From Bimuria novae-zelandiae CBS 107.79 (Eukaryota > Ascomycota > Dothideomycetes > Pleosporales > Didymosphaeriaceae): a stretch of 64,000 nucleotides of DNA. This document shows positions 45,237 to 59,264 of this stretch, one piece after another. The stretch is taken from contig ML976665.1 in assembly GCA_010015655.1 (NCBI GenBank), positions 303,909 through 367,908 of the forward strand, read 5' to 3'. Position 1 is the stretch's first letter; every line of letters begins with the position of its first letter. The notes beneath the pieces were generated by a model, which had not been told where the DNA came from, did no database searches, and saw only the letters and a list, made by a program, of their open reading frames with translations. A program made the position numbers and the translations under genes.

Positions 45237-48200
45237 CTACACCCCTCGGAACTGCTCATCATTAGCGTGCATTCAACCACAACCATACTCAAGGGTAAAC
45301 TCACCATCCTGACAATCAAAAACCACATAGCCCCGATAAACCTAAACAGCGACAATCCCGCCACGCTCCACAGCACAACGGCCAGATAAATCGTCGCAGC
45401 ATCCGTCTTCTTCTGCGCCGCCTCATCCGGATTACTAACCGTGACCTCCAGCCCACCCGTCTGCAGCACCGCCGCGCACAGCGCCAGATTGCAGAACATC
45501 CAGAACAAGACGACGCCAGAGCGGAAGCCCTTGTAGTAGTCCTCTTGCTTGTCCGAATCCGACACCACCTTCTCCGGCTCCTTGTACTTTGTGGAAAAGA
45601 CCTGGATCTCCGCTTCGTATTGCGTGTTCAGATCGGCGTCGTCGGTCGGGGCGTGGATCTCAGCTTTGCCGTCTGCTTTGGTGGTGACGGAGGGCAGCTT
45701 GTCGGGTTTCGTGTCGCCCTTGGTACCCCATGTGATGTCGTGCGTGTTGCAGAAGGCGTAGACGTTGAGAATGTTGACGTAGGTCGGCGTCATGAGGAGG
45801 TATTGGATGAAGCAGGTGACCATGTGCCATGGGTCCAGGAAGATAATTGAGACGACGAGCCACATCAGGTAGGTGGACGCCAGCGATACTACCAGTGTGA
45901 AGAAGATCTTGTCGGCGAATATATCGCCTACGTTGAATCCCTTGTTTTTGCTGACTTGTTCCTGGACTGACCGCACTGTGATGAAGATTGAGGCGAACAT
46001 GAGATAGGCCATGATGATGCACCAGAAGTAGACCATACTCATGTACCACCTATTTGAACCTTGTGGTCGATTGCCGAGGGCGAGGATGAAGCACGTTATG
46101 AGGACACCGATGTATAACCATTCAAAGACGATGAACAAAACTTTGCCGGCTGTACCAATTTCCGTGGATAGCGATTTGGTGAGGATGACAAAAACCAGGA
46201 AGAAGTTACCGAGGCCGAACCAGGCAAAGATCATGCTGATGGTTTGATAGAAGAATTCGACGAGGAACATCATCTTCCGCAAGAACGAGTGGTCGCTGCG
46301 GAAAATGTCGAAAGAGTGAGCTAGGGCGTAGACAGCGGCGAAGAAAGAACCGTTCAGCCATCGTCTTCGTTGAAGGATGAAGTCGGCCATTTCGACAGGA
46401 ACATCGGTTTCACCGTTGGCGGATTTGACGTACTGCAAGATCCAATGGCAGTTTCTCTTGGACACCAACTCGAAGCAGAGAATACGATCTTCAGCGAGGT
46501 ACATATTGGCAGTGAAGATACCAGCGTTGGTACCGTGCATCTTCTCACCAAGGAAGTACTTTTCAAGTGGTCCAGTGCCGGTCTTGTCGTTTTGTAGCGC
46601 CACATAGCGGTAAGCGGAGAAAGCTCCCGGAAGCACAGAGATGAATCCGAATGCTGATTCCAGAGGCTTATCCAAGATATTGCTCATCTTGTACTCAAAG
46701 TTCTGCGTCGCCACAAGCGGGTTCAGCAGCTTCTTTCCGTGGACCAACATAGCTTTGATTTCACCGCAAGCGCCGGCACACATGGGTTCCAGATCAAAAG
46801 CCTTCCAGAGGTGGTAGATGGAATCCTTTCCGGGCTTGGTTCCGGCATCAATGAGCACGCAAATGTTCGGATCCAGGACCGCTCCAAAAGCTTGGAAGAA
46901 CCATCTGTGCGAATTGATCTTCTTCTGATTCTTCTCCTTCAAGCAGAAGAGCATCTGCACAGGTGTGTTTCCTTTCTTGACGCCCACAACGCCCTTCTTG
47001 ATATCTAGCGTCATTTGCGTGGTGTACTGTCACTCGTCAGCTTGAACATCGTCATTCGATTGGGCTACCCCACCTCGTAAATATGCGCCGTCACGTCCTT
47101 GCCGTTGACCTGCTGCTTGGCAATGCCATCTTGGTAAACACCGAGTGCCGCTAGCACAGCTCGCGTTCTCGGATTGATTTTAGCACGGCCGTCGCTGACG
47201 ACGCACACCACAATCTTCTTCCACGCGTCCTTGCCCCACGTCTTGCTGTTTGTCCGCGAGTTCATGTATTCGATGTTTTTGATCACACCCATCATGGTGC
47301 GCGCAAACAGCTCGTCCTCCTCGTTGTACATGGTAATCACAATGAACAACTCGGTATGCCTCGGCTTTGCGAACAGCCTCTGTCGCAATGTGAAGCGCTT
47401 CTCGTCGAAGTGGGCAGGGTCGCACGTGGCGGCCGAATAGCGCATGTGCGTGAACTCGTCACGCTCCGGAGGCTGTGCATGCTGGACCTGGTTCAGCAGC
47501 CGTGGCGGGATTGGGCAATCAAGCACCAAGTTTCCCTTGAACAGCTGCACCTCCTTCACCGTCTTCCACCGTTTTATGGGTGCTGGGCTCGGCGTGGGTT
47601 TCGGCTCGTCGTGAAACGGATTCTCGGGCTGCAGATGATGGTCATCTCCGGGGAAGTATTCATCGTGATCGAGTGGCGTCTGGGGATTAGGTCCGTATGA
47701 ATTTGCTCCTGCAATCATAGGCCTCCGATCATCGTCCTGCCAATAGTGGTCGGGCTGCGCGCCATATGGGTGCGGACTTTCGTCGTGCGGCGAGGGATCG
47801 TACGGCGGGTTGTAGTACGCATCGTGATGCGCTTGGGGGTCGAGCGAGTAGTTGCTGTCCTGGCGGTGCGCCGGGTGGGGCGTGTAATCGTCGTGGTAGT
47901 CGTTGGGACCGTAGGGGATGTTCTCGACCGAATACTGCCCGCTGTCAGCTCCATATTGTCCGCGGCCAAATCATGGAAGCATACGCTCGGTTGCAATGCA
48001 AGCCTGTCACCTGGTGTGCCGGAACCCGGCCCAGGGCCCATGGGAATCTCTAACGGGCCAGCTTGCGAGTGTGAGTAGTTATCGAGCTGGTAGTGCTGCA
48101 GCGGGTGCCCCGGCGAGGGCGTGCGACCTGGTCGTCGCGGATCCATGGGAGGAGAGTAATGATTTGGATCGTCTGTTTATGCGCGATATTAGCGATTGTA

Positions 48201-48425
48201 CAAGGGCCCTAGCGATAGTTGTTGAGGAATGTAGCGCTGCGCTGACACCACGAAGTTGAACCATGGACAGGCGGGAGCCGTTGGGAGTTCTGCAGCTATA
48301 GTGCAGGAATGGCCAGGACCGCGGACCAAGCGAGGGGGGCGCAATCAGCCACGCGGCATTCGCAAGGCTATAAGCCGTCCGGGGGAGAGGCAAGGAAACG
48401 TACCAAGGCGGTTGTAGCCAGACAT
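45237..48425 (-). CDS. Chitin synthase, class III
   Basis: Five exons (48425-48404, 48172-47985, 47934-47074, 47026-45305, 45251-45237) give 935 residues. A Pro/Asp-rich cytosolic start is followed by the glycosyltransferase core: [39 protein letters not shown], the EDRIL motif and the catalytic QRRRW motif. Six or seven membrane segments then lead to the end, IVRMFRGV. The wording of the core ([21 protein letters not shown]) is that of class III enzymes. It makes chitin from UDP-GlcNAc at the plasma membrane of hyphal tips. The first exon codes for seven residues plus one base, and the last for only FRGV and the stop. One intron (47073-47027) has an uncommon GTGGGG donor. Confidence 0.93.
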
Positions 48426-49374
48426 GGTGGAGGGGATGATGCCTGGCTTCTTTGTTGCGACCTCAAACCTCAAACTCAAACGCCCCTAACAGCGGCGGCA
48501 GAATGATATCACACAGGCGTTGCTTCTTGTTTACGGAACCCAGCAAGTGTCGAAGCCGTGCTTGGAGATCTTCGACAACCGATGCGCTTTGCGGCTAAGC
48601 GCGTTGGTTTCAGATACGTTTTGTGGGGACAGACGTAGTCGATTGTTTACCCAGGCAACGGCGGCGGCGGCGTTGTTATGATTGTTATGACGGCGTGGAA
48701 GAGGAGAAAGACGTAAAAAAGATCCCACCACAAAGTACACACGGCTCAGGCGCCTTTGATGTATCTTTGTCCTTCAGCCGCTGCCGTTCTCCTGTGCATG
48801 CCAGCCTGAAACTTGGTCTGCGCCCCCCTGTAATGACAATGATCATGGATCACTTTTCTGCGCCACATGCACCGCCGCTTCCCCTCCACACACAACGTGA
48901 CGAACCCATTCTAAAAATACAGTTCTGCATTACGCGGCAACGTGATCTCCTGCTACCTTGAGGCGATTTTTTGTAGATCAAGAGCACTGCAAAGATCTTG
49001 ATATGACAGAGGCAAATCCCATCCTCGCCTCTCACTGCCGTTTTCCGCTCAGGCTCAAAGTCTCGCAGGATTAGCTCAACGACCGTGGGCGTGCGGCTGA
49101 CGACCACTTTTAGACCGTCGTAGCGAGCAAGAGGTTAGCGTTCTCAGGACGGCTTACATGCGCACCGGCGAGGCGTTTCCGCATCGTGAGCCCTCTCGAG
49201 CGTAGCATGCCGGTTTTCGCAGTGTCGTGGGTGTCCCAAAAGTGGACCATCTGGTATCTTCGTACCCGCCAACGTTCACCCATCAAGTACCATCTTCCAT
49301 CTTCACGACGCCTGAACGTTCGTCCCTCACCCTCAAGTACCACCTCCATCCTCCCTCCACCTCCATCTTCCTCT
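48426..49374. other. Chitin synthase upstream region, no supported gene
   Basis: Promoter region of the chitin synthase on the left; the right end is the 3' flank of the GNAT gene. The plus strand is C/T-rich from about 49300. No gene is supported. Confidence 0.4.
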
Positions 49375-49962
49375 TCACTCCGCCTCCACCTCAACCTCCA
49401 TCTTCACTGCCCCCCTCCCCACGCCATAATACCCCTCCACCACACCCCCCTCCTCAAACCCAACACCCCTATACAACGCCCTCGCCCCTTCCCTCCCCTC
49501 ATCCACCCACAGCACCACCTTCCTCCCACCTCCCCTCTTCACCTCCCACATCAACGCCTCGACCAGCCTCCTCCCAATCCCCTTCCTCCTCTCCCGCTCC
49601 ACGACACCCAGTTTGTGGATCCATGTCACGCCCTTGAGGCGCTGGAAGATGAGATAGCCGATGAGATTCTCTGCGGGAGGAGTTGGGATCGGGGTGGACG
49701 GTGGCTTTGGGTTTTGGTCGGAAGGGTTGGACTTCGGGTTTGGACTTGGAGGGGAAGGCGAAGCGTAAGCGAGAATGACGCCGATGTTGGGTTTCTTGAG
49801 CTCGAGCACGTAGTCGAAGGCTTCGCTGGAGGGGAAGAGTTTCTTCTCGAGGGTGGTGAGGGTTTTGGCGAGGGGGCCACGGTGTTTGGGCGGGCAAGGC
49901 GATATGGTTTGGAGGACGATTTTTGGTACTAAGGAGTCACTGCTTTGGATGGTAGGTGCCAT
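49375..49962 (-). CDS. GNAT-family N-acetyltransferase
   Basis: An open frame of 195 residues starting at ATG 49962; another in-frame ATG at 50037 would add 25 residues. The GNAT fold is visible: FDYVLELKKPNIGVILAYA (strands 2-3), a Pro/Ser-rich insert, NLIGYLIFQ, then WIHKLGVVERERRKGIGRRLVEALM, which holds the acetyl-CoA-binding Q/RxxGxG/A motif as RRKGIG. ALYRGVGFEEGGVVEGYY near the end is the usual last strand. The substrate is unknown. The Pro-rich insert of about 25 residues between strands is unusual but in frame. Confidence 0.8.
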   Translation of the reverse strand: MAPTIQSSDSLVPKIVLQTISPCPPKHRGPLAKTLTTLEKKLFPSSEAFDYVLELKKPNIGVILAYASPSPPSPNPKSNPSDQNPKPPSTPIPTPPAENLIGYLIFQRLKGVTWIHKLGVVERERRKGIGRRLVEALMWEVKRGGGRKVVLWVDEGREGARALYRGVGFEEGGVVEGYYGVGRGAVKMEVEVEAE

Positions 49963-50329
49963 TGCGGGTATATAGAGATGCTGTGTGGTCGTTGTTGGAA
50001 GTTTTGGGATAAGAGATTGTGATTGGTCGGTTGGCATTGCACGTGATCGCGTTTTGGTAAAAATTCCGTGTTGGAGGCGACTGAGGGGTGTGTGCACCTT
50101 CACTTAGGTACATGTATTCCCAGGAAGAAGCATGGTATAATGCGATCCAGAACAGGGCAATAGCCGGGAGACTGGCGTCACCACGAGTCTCGGGTTTGTG
50201 CTCTCATGTAGCGAGTCCCAAGGTAATACACCGCCAGTCCTCAGGCTTCTGCATCATCCTGTGATTTTCCGTCGCATCTATTTGGGTATCATGGTAATCT
50301 GTCATCTCCTCCACCCACAAACCTCATTC

Positions 50330-51072
50330 CTAACTCAACTCCCCCCTCTCCAACTCCTCCAAAAACGCCCTCGAAAACCTCACCGCCTGCTCATACGCCA
50401 TGGCAAATCCCTCACTCCCCCCATAATACGGATCTTGCACCTCCTCACCCCGCCCATCCCTCCTCTTCTGCCCCCCAAAATCCCCAAACAGCATGACCTT
50501 CCCAACGCTCTCCTCGGTCCCTCTCCGCTTCACCTCGCGCGCGCGCAGCTCGAGCAGGTCGTCAAGATTGTAGTCGTCCATGGCGAGGATGTAGTCGAAG
50601 TCTGAGAAGTCGGTGGAAGGCCGGAATTTCCGCGCGGCGTGGGTGTAGGTGGTTATGCCTTTTTTCTTGAGCGTGGACATGGTGCGCGAGTCGGGGCAGT
50701 CGCCGACGTGGTAGGCGCCGGTGCCGCAGGAGTCGATGGTTGTGATGAGAGGGTGGGAGGAGGCGAGCGGCGGGCGCGTGAGGGATTGGAAGACGCCTTC
50801 GGACATTGTTGAGCGGCCTGGAAACGTTAGCTGGGGTGAAGAGGCTGTGGTGCGGCGTATGTGTGATTCCGCGCAGGCGAAGAAAATCGAATTGACTGTG
50901 CGACATTGTTCGGAAGGACGAGATCTAGTTCCTTCTCCTGCGCTCATCGTGTAAGGTCGTGGTTAGTGTACGCACATATGTTTCCCAGGCAGACGAACAA
51001 CACAGACACCGGTCTTATAGACCCATTGGAGTTATTTGCCGCATCGGCGGCAGCAGCTTCTCCTCGCGTCAT
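50330..51072 (-). CDS. Low-molecular-weight protein tyrosine phosphatase
   Basis: Two exons (51072-50976, 50817-50330) give 194 residues. The P-loop CLGNICRS (C-x5-R-S) is formed across the intron, and the catalytic acid lies in the C-terminal DPYYGG motif. Between them are DSCGTGAYHVG and FDYILAMDDYN, all standard for this family (Ltp1/Acp1). It removes phosphate from protein tyrosines in the cytosol. The N-terminal 20 residues (Ala/Asn-rich) are extra. It is divergent to the hydroxyisourate hydrolase gene, with about 290 bp between starts. Confidence 0.92.
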
Positions 51073-51365
51073 TGCGTCGATATTCGCGTATCGTTTGGTG
51101 GTGTTCTCTTCGTGGGAGAGAAAGCAGAATGTTGATGGTGCCGCCAAAAGATTGATGGATCGGCAGGTCCCGTCCGATGACGACGGCGGGGCACCCTGGT
51201 CCCCTCCAACAGATCTCTCAACAGCAATTCTCCGACCGCCATACATATACAGCCCTGCGAACCACTCAATTGAACGCCTATCCACTCATTCCCACCTTCT
51301 TCGCAACTCGCTCCCGACCGCGTTTTCGCCCCACATCGACCGAACTACAAGCACGCGATACCCGT

Positions 51366-51863
51366 ATGCCCACCTCATCCTCGTCGCAAGCAGCACAGCG
51401 CCTCGAAGCCGTATCCGCCCACCTCTCCTCCCCCACGCCACCCAAAATGTCCACCCCCGAGAAGAAACCCCCAATAACATGCCACGTCCTCGACACCTCC
51501 GCCGGCCGCCCTGCAGCCTCCATCCCCGTCACCCTAACACTGCACAACCCACCCTCAACTCTCTCCCCAAACCCCTCCGCTCTCACCTTCAGCGGCACCA
51601 CCAACGCCGACGGGCGCGTAACCTCGTGGACGTCCTCTTCCTCGTTCAGCGCAGATAGCTTGGAAGCCGTGTTCAAGCGCGCGGGCGACCAAAAGTACAG
51701 TCTTACCTTCGATACCGAAAGCTACTTCGGGGAGAAAGGGGTCAAGACGTTCTTTCCAGAGGTGGAGGTCAAGTTTGTGGTACGGGATGAGGCCAAGGGC
51801 GAGCATTATCATGTGCCGGTGCTGTTGAGTCCGTTTGGGTATACGACGTATCGGGGGTCGTAG
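51366..51863 (+). CDS. 5-hydroxyisourate hydrolase (transthyretin-like, urate breakdown)
   Basis: An open frame of 165 residues from ATG 51366; the frame stays open upstream to ATG 51177, but that part overlaps the region of the divergent phosphatase promoter. The core begins ITCHVLDTSAGRPAASIPVTL (His of the active site), includes TNADGRV (Arg), and ends with the diagnostic YRGS at the C-terminus. The enzyme hydrolyses 5-hydroxyisourate made by urate oxidase in the cytosol or peroxisome. The first 30 residues are Ser/Ala-rich. There is no clear C-terminal peroxisomal SKL signal. Confidence 0.92.
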   Translation: MPTSSSSQAAQRLEAVSAHLSSPTPPKMSTPEKKPPITCHVLDTSAGRPAASIPVTLTLHNPPSTLSPNPSALTFSGTTNADGRVTSWTSSSSFSADSLEAVFKRAGDQKYSLTFDTESYFGEKGVKTFFPEVEVKFVVRDEAKGEHYHVPVLLSPFGYTTYRGS

Positions 51864-52262
51864 GTGGGGCGGGGGAGGAGGATCTGGGAGTGAGAAGATG
51901 GTGGGATGTTGTAGCGCTGAGATACTATGTGTTAAATTATGGGATCGGCTAGGAGCGGCCGGAACTTAGGGTACGATGGTTTGGATTAAGGAGGCAGGAG
52001 GTCTTGCTGAGATGCGGCGGATGAGCAGCTGCCTTTCGGCTTTCCGTTCACGTATGGAGTTACAAGGGCATCACTAGTCACTTCTGCTGGCGATTCAAAT
52101 CCACCGGGAAGAATCGCACATGCCTATCCAGGAACAGGATCAATAGGATAAGTTTTTCGGAACCAGGAATAACAATAGCGCGAATACAAATACTCCAAGC
52201 AACTAGAACTCCACCTGCATTGCCCTCAATAGCCTCAACACTAAAGCTTCTCACAAGATCAT
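51864..52262. other. Intergenic, no feature seen
   Basis: 3' flanks of the two convergent genes; nothing recognised. Confidence 0.4.
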
Positions 52263-52790
52263 CTAGCTCTCGGATTTCACTTCATACTTCCACACCTGCA
52301 CGCCACCCGCGCCACCCGTTGAAGCGAACAGATTCCGCTCTCTCGATACAACAACACTATAAACTATACAACACCGCGTTAGCATCATCACCAAATAGCG
52401 ATTTTTCCAGATCGTAGAGCACTCACAAGGTTTCAGACCGTCGGACAAGATCGTAGTAACAGTGTTCCCGGTATCCGCATTCCACAGCCGCACCGATCCA
52501 TCGCCAGAGGCGCTGAAAATGATCTTGTCGTCGGCCGAGGCACCGACGGAGAACACGGCGTCCTAGAAATGCGTTAAATGATCAGTATTCTTTGGGGGTA
52601 TGATGATCGGGTGCTGTTGGAACGACCTACTTTGTGACCGTGAAACTCTTTCAGTGGCTGCAACGCAACGCGTTCCTGGTCTTCCGGTGTTGGGTCCGTT
52701 ATATCGCTGGGCCATAGTCTGACGGAGCCGTCCGCGCTCGCTGCTAGATACGCGGTTCTGGCGCTTTGACTCGCTTTTTGGAATGTTTTC
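52263..52790 (-). pseudogene. C-terminal WD40 repeats, truncated or fused to upstream kinase
   Basis: Three exon-like blocks on the minus strand read as WD40 repeats: ARTAYLAASADGSVRLWPSD and on to EFHGHK (ending at 52631), then DAVFSVGASADDKIIFSASGDGSVRLWNADTG (52562 to about 52435), then YSVVVSRERNLFASTGGAGGVQVW, with the stop at 52263. Introns fit in phase. There is no start codon, and the frame runs upstream only to about 52790, inside the 3' end of the kinase gene in another frame. It is either the remains of a WD40 gene or the C-terminal part of a kinase-WD40 protein parted by a one-base indel. Confidence 0.6.
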
Positions 52791-54270
52791 TTTGTGTACT
52801 ACTTGACTCAGCCCTTCGGACAGCAGAATGGTGTTGTTTAGAGTGAATGGCGGTAAGTGATGAGTTTAGGTCATCGAGTTGTACGTGAGCAAGTCCAAGA
52901 TCACTAATGGTCGATGATGCTGTTCCGACTTGGGCATCGGAACTCTCAGGAATAGTGCTATGCGATGGATGATATTCATGAGCGTTGAAATCCGTCGCCA
53001 CTGTCTCTGGGCTTCCGACGGCAGTATCACAGCAGTAGCCGACGTATCCGATACTGGTTTCTTCGCTATAGTCTTGAATTTGATCAGCAAGGGCTGCTGC
53101 AGACCACCGTGAATCCTTTTCTTCGAGCATCATGTTCCGAATCCATTGCAACGGACCACGCGACTCGAATGTGTCAGTCCAAGTGCTCTCACACCAAGAG
53201 TTAATACCCTCCTTGTTCATGTGGTAATAAGATGACCCTGTGCCAGTCTCTGTCAGATGTCGAATCAACGCTTCGACCGGGAAGCCACAAAGTACCGTCC
53301 ACATTTCCAGGAACACGCAACCTAATGACCAGATATCGGAGGACGAGTTTCGACTAGTGTAATTTGCAACCTCCAGTGCGCAGTATCGTGCTGTCTTTGT
53401 TGTTGGTCCCGAAGTAGTACTGTGACCTATCTCAGACCAATCTAAGCTGATACCAAAATCGGCAAGGAGAACGCGGTCTTTGTATACCAAGATATTTTGC
53501 GGTTTTATGTCCTTGTGCCGCACGAACATTTCATGTAAGAAGCGGACAGCTACGGCTAAGCACCCAAAGAACGTCCGTAGCATTGTCGGCTCGAATGTTG
53601 TTTCTATGTATTCTTTCAGGTTGCAGTCCGCAATAGGTGATACGAGAATCCCAACAAATTGAGGATCGGTGTAGCTACCGACAAGCTGAACAATGTGTCC
53701 ATGGGAAAGTTTCTTCAGGTTTCCAAGTTCGTTCTCAAAATCTTTGAGGATTGTCTTGTTTTTGCGAAAGTTGGGACCTCGCGGTATCAATTTCCTGGCG
53801 TACTCACGAAAGGAGACTTCACTTCGTACGCGATCCACAAACCCGAAATGGCCCCTTCCGAGTTCGGAGAGCTTGACCAGAGGCACATTGGTACTGGACG
53901 AGAAGTGGTAATGTTTCGTACCATTTTCGAAATCTAGGGTGGCACTTATAATGTTCCTCTGTGTGTCCAGAAACTGCGTTCTTGCGTTCTGGTCCTTGAA
54001 AGCGATAGGAAGTGTTCGTTCGGTGAAGGGAAACCACAAATCTGAGATCTCGTTCTCAATGAACATTGTTATCACTTGCAGCTGGCCAATGGCGTGCAGG
54101 ACGAGGTAGATGCGAGGTATCTTGCTCCATTGGAGGTGACCAGATCGTGACAAACTATCCGAGATATGACGAATGTCCTGATCGGATACGTGACCATCGA
54201 TTATGGGATTGGCAAAGCTCTGATCGAACGAGCGTATTTGGTTCATCTTCTGGAGGACGTTTCCCGTCAT
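52744..54270 (-). CDS. Serine/threonine protein kinase domain protein
   Basis: The frame is open from about 54351; the first ATG is 54270 (508 residues), but an earlier exon is likely. About 130 residues form an N-terminal region common in fungal kinases. Then come a Gly loop (LGRGHFGFV), an ATP-binding lysine (ARKLI), the catalytic loop RHKDIKPQN, the metal-binding DFG in LLADFGIS, and SSDIWSLGCVF. The APE motif is degenerate (CALEV). The C-terminus is Ser/Thr-rich and ends in a basic stretch (KHSKKRVK). It overlaps the WD40 segment by about 50 bp in another frame. The substrate is unknown. Confidence 0.75.
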   Translation of the reverse strand: MTGNVLQKMNQIRSFDQSFANPIIDGHVSDQDIRHISDSLSRSGHLQWSKIPRIYLVLHAIGQLQVITMFIENEISDLWFPFTERTLPIAFKDQNARTQFLDTQRNIISATLDFENGTKHYHFSSSTNVPLVKLSELGRGHFGFVDRVRSEVSFREYARKLIPRGPNFRKNKTILKDFENELGNLKKLSHGHIVQLVGSYTDPQFVGILVSPIADCNLKEYIETTFEPTMLRTFFGCLAVAVRFLHEMFVRHKDIKPQNILVYKDRVLLADFGISLDWSEIGHSTTSGPTTKTARYCALEVANYTSRNSSSDIWSLGCVFLEMWTVLCGFPVEALIRHLTETGTGSSYYHMNKEGINSWCESTWTDTFESRGPLQWIRNMMLEEKDSRWSAAALADQIQDYSEETSIGYVGYCCDTAVGSPETVATDFNAHEYHPSHSTIPESSDAQVGTASSTISDLGLAHVQLDDLNSSLTAIHSKQHHSAVRRAESSSTQRKHSKKRVKAPEPRI

Positions 54271-54351
54271 GATCCATTCAGAAAACACTGAGTCTGCTGA
54301 GTGTAGAAACCAAGATTTGATAATTGGAGGCGGCAACCAACGCGGGCGCAA

Positions 54352-56381
54352 GGCTGATGGTGTTCAGGGCTCTCAATATCGCACTGCAGTGTCGTAGTGC
54401 CTGGGGCTTGGTGATCGGAGCCCCCGCCTATAGTTCCGCAGAGAAAACGCTGAAAAGGAACGAATAATGGTGAGCAAAGTTATACCATTAGGCAGCACAG
54501 GTAATCGCATCTTGCAGCTGATTCTGGGCTTGACAGTGGCGCTACCAGGGGAAGCGAACTCTCCTGCCTCCGACGTGCAGCACGTTTTCATCGCGACGTC
54601 TAGACGTTATTTGCTTCTCGGTGATGAAAATTATCTGTTCAGAAAATAGACATACACGTGCAGGAGCTGGTGGCCGGAGAGTGAGTCGATGCAGATGCGC
54701 TTGGGAGTGTGGATACGGACACTGTGGAAGGGCGAGGTTCACAGCGTTGCAATTCTGCGCGATACCGCTTTCGCTACACGCTAAGCCAAACTCGTAACTG
54801 TAGCATCAAATATGTCGTGGTAGGTCTCCATTCTCGTCGTATTGATCAAGCACACTATCAAGGTCACGAATGTGTTCTAGTAGCGTATGGCGGTATGCCT
54901 CTCCCGAGATCTTTCCGCTGCGCCACAAGCCAGGCCTAAGTACCTATGTTACTTGGTGATCAGACGTCGCGATACTCGTAGCTGGAGAACAATGCAGATC
55001 TTTAGAGTGTTAAATGACACGAACTCAATTTAACATGTAAATCTAGCAGTGACAACAGTCAACTGGCAAATGTTGGTGATCATACAGCACAAACTATACC
55101 ACAACTTCTATGCGGACCTTCCTATCTTCCACCATACCTGCTAATATTGCCTACATTGGTAAGCTCACTTGAATCGGAATGCCAAATAAATACCTTCCAA
55201 GTTAGATGACACAGCTTCATCAAAGTACAAGGTTTATTCATCGATATGGCAAAACATCAACACCACAGACTCTAGTGACGCGCTGTGCCACCATTCCACG
55301 CGGAGGAATGACAACGACACACTCCCTCCAACAGACGTCAGTTATCTCCGATGATCAAAGATTGGGCCGGATCTCCGACTCCGAAAACGTGACTGCCATG
55401 GGGCAGTATGTCGCGCATGGCCGTGGTCAGCTGGTCATGTCGCGTGGAGGGCAGGCGAACGATGATATGCGAGTCAGTATCCCAGAGGCGACCCTGGATT
55501 CTAGACTTGCAGGCTCACCATGAGCTGTGACGACATCGCCTTTAAGAAGCTCAGCTCAGCTCACGACAGAAAACACTTGCACGTCCGTCGTCGTTCTGGA
55601 CATGGGCGAAAGGTGGTGTCAAAGCCGCCGTTGGGTCTGTGCGCGAGGCCTCCTGCAAGGCCCCCGAGCGAGAGGGGTTCGTGTGTGAGCTCCAAGGATA
55701 CCGTCATCTCGTGCATTTGCGCCCGAAAGCTGCGCTCCTCCGTCGTTGCGGACACAACCTCCAGTGTGTTACCCCAGAGTCCATGATACAGCCGTCGCCT
55801 CGGAGCACATCAGGCTTTCCACGTCCATCCTCGGCGTCCCTCGATCCAGGCTCGCGTCCGCCCCACCTCCGTACTGTCCGACACACCCTCCACTGTAGCC
55901 GCGCCCCCCAGCTTTTCCCCGCTGCGCCCAACAATCCTTCACCGATCGGAGGGAATCGCTCGTACGCCCAGCGCACATTCGAATACGTAGAGAGTTCCCG
56001 GACGGTCCATGGTGAGCCCGCCGGCGTTTGCGTAGTGGGGCAGCGTACCCGTGGCTGAACGTGGTCAACACGTTGCGACGGTGCAGTGGGTAGCTTGACT
56101 GGCTGACGTACGTCCGTTCCCGCTGTCGTCGATTTTGTCGGGTTGAGCGTCGCGCCTGCTTTCACATGAAAGAACATTGAACCCTTTCAGCTAAGCTGGA
56201 GCCTGACATAATCAAGTGGAGAGCTTCACTAACACCGTCATCGGTAGCTCAGAACAGCGTCGAATTACCTAGGGACTCTTGCAAAATACGTCAATCGATT
56301 CCACACCGATAAACTCCACCGCGCCCAGATCCTCACCATCACTCACCCTCACCATTGCGACCGAACGCACCTCCCCCCACC
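54352..56381. other. Kinase and SNF1 shared upstream region
   Basis: About 2 kb between the divergent kinase and SNF1 genes. An upstream exon of the kinase may lie just above 54351, where ACCATCAG could be an acceptor. From 55600 to 56100 both strands carry open but unrecognised frames. No other gene is supported. Confidence 0.4.

Positions 56382-59264
<2,883 letters not shown>

Noticed and set aside
55639..56177. Frames on both strands upstream of SNF1
   Set aside because: They cover each other and show no domain; position fits promoter and leader.
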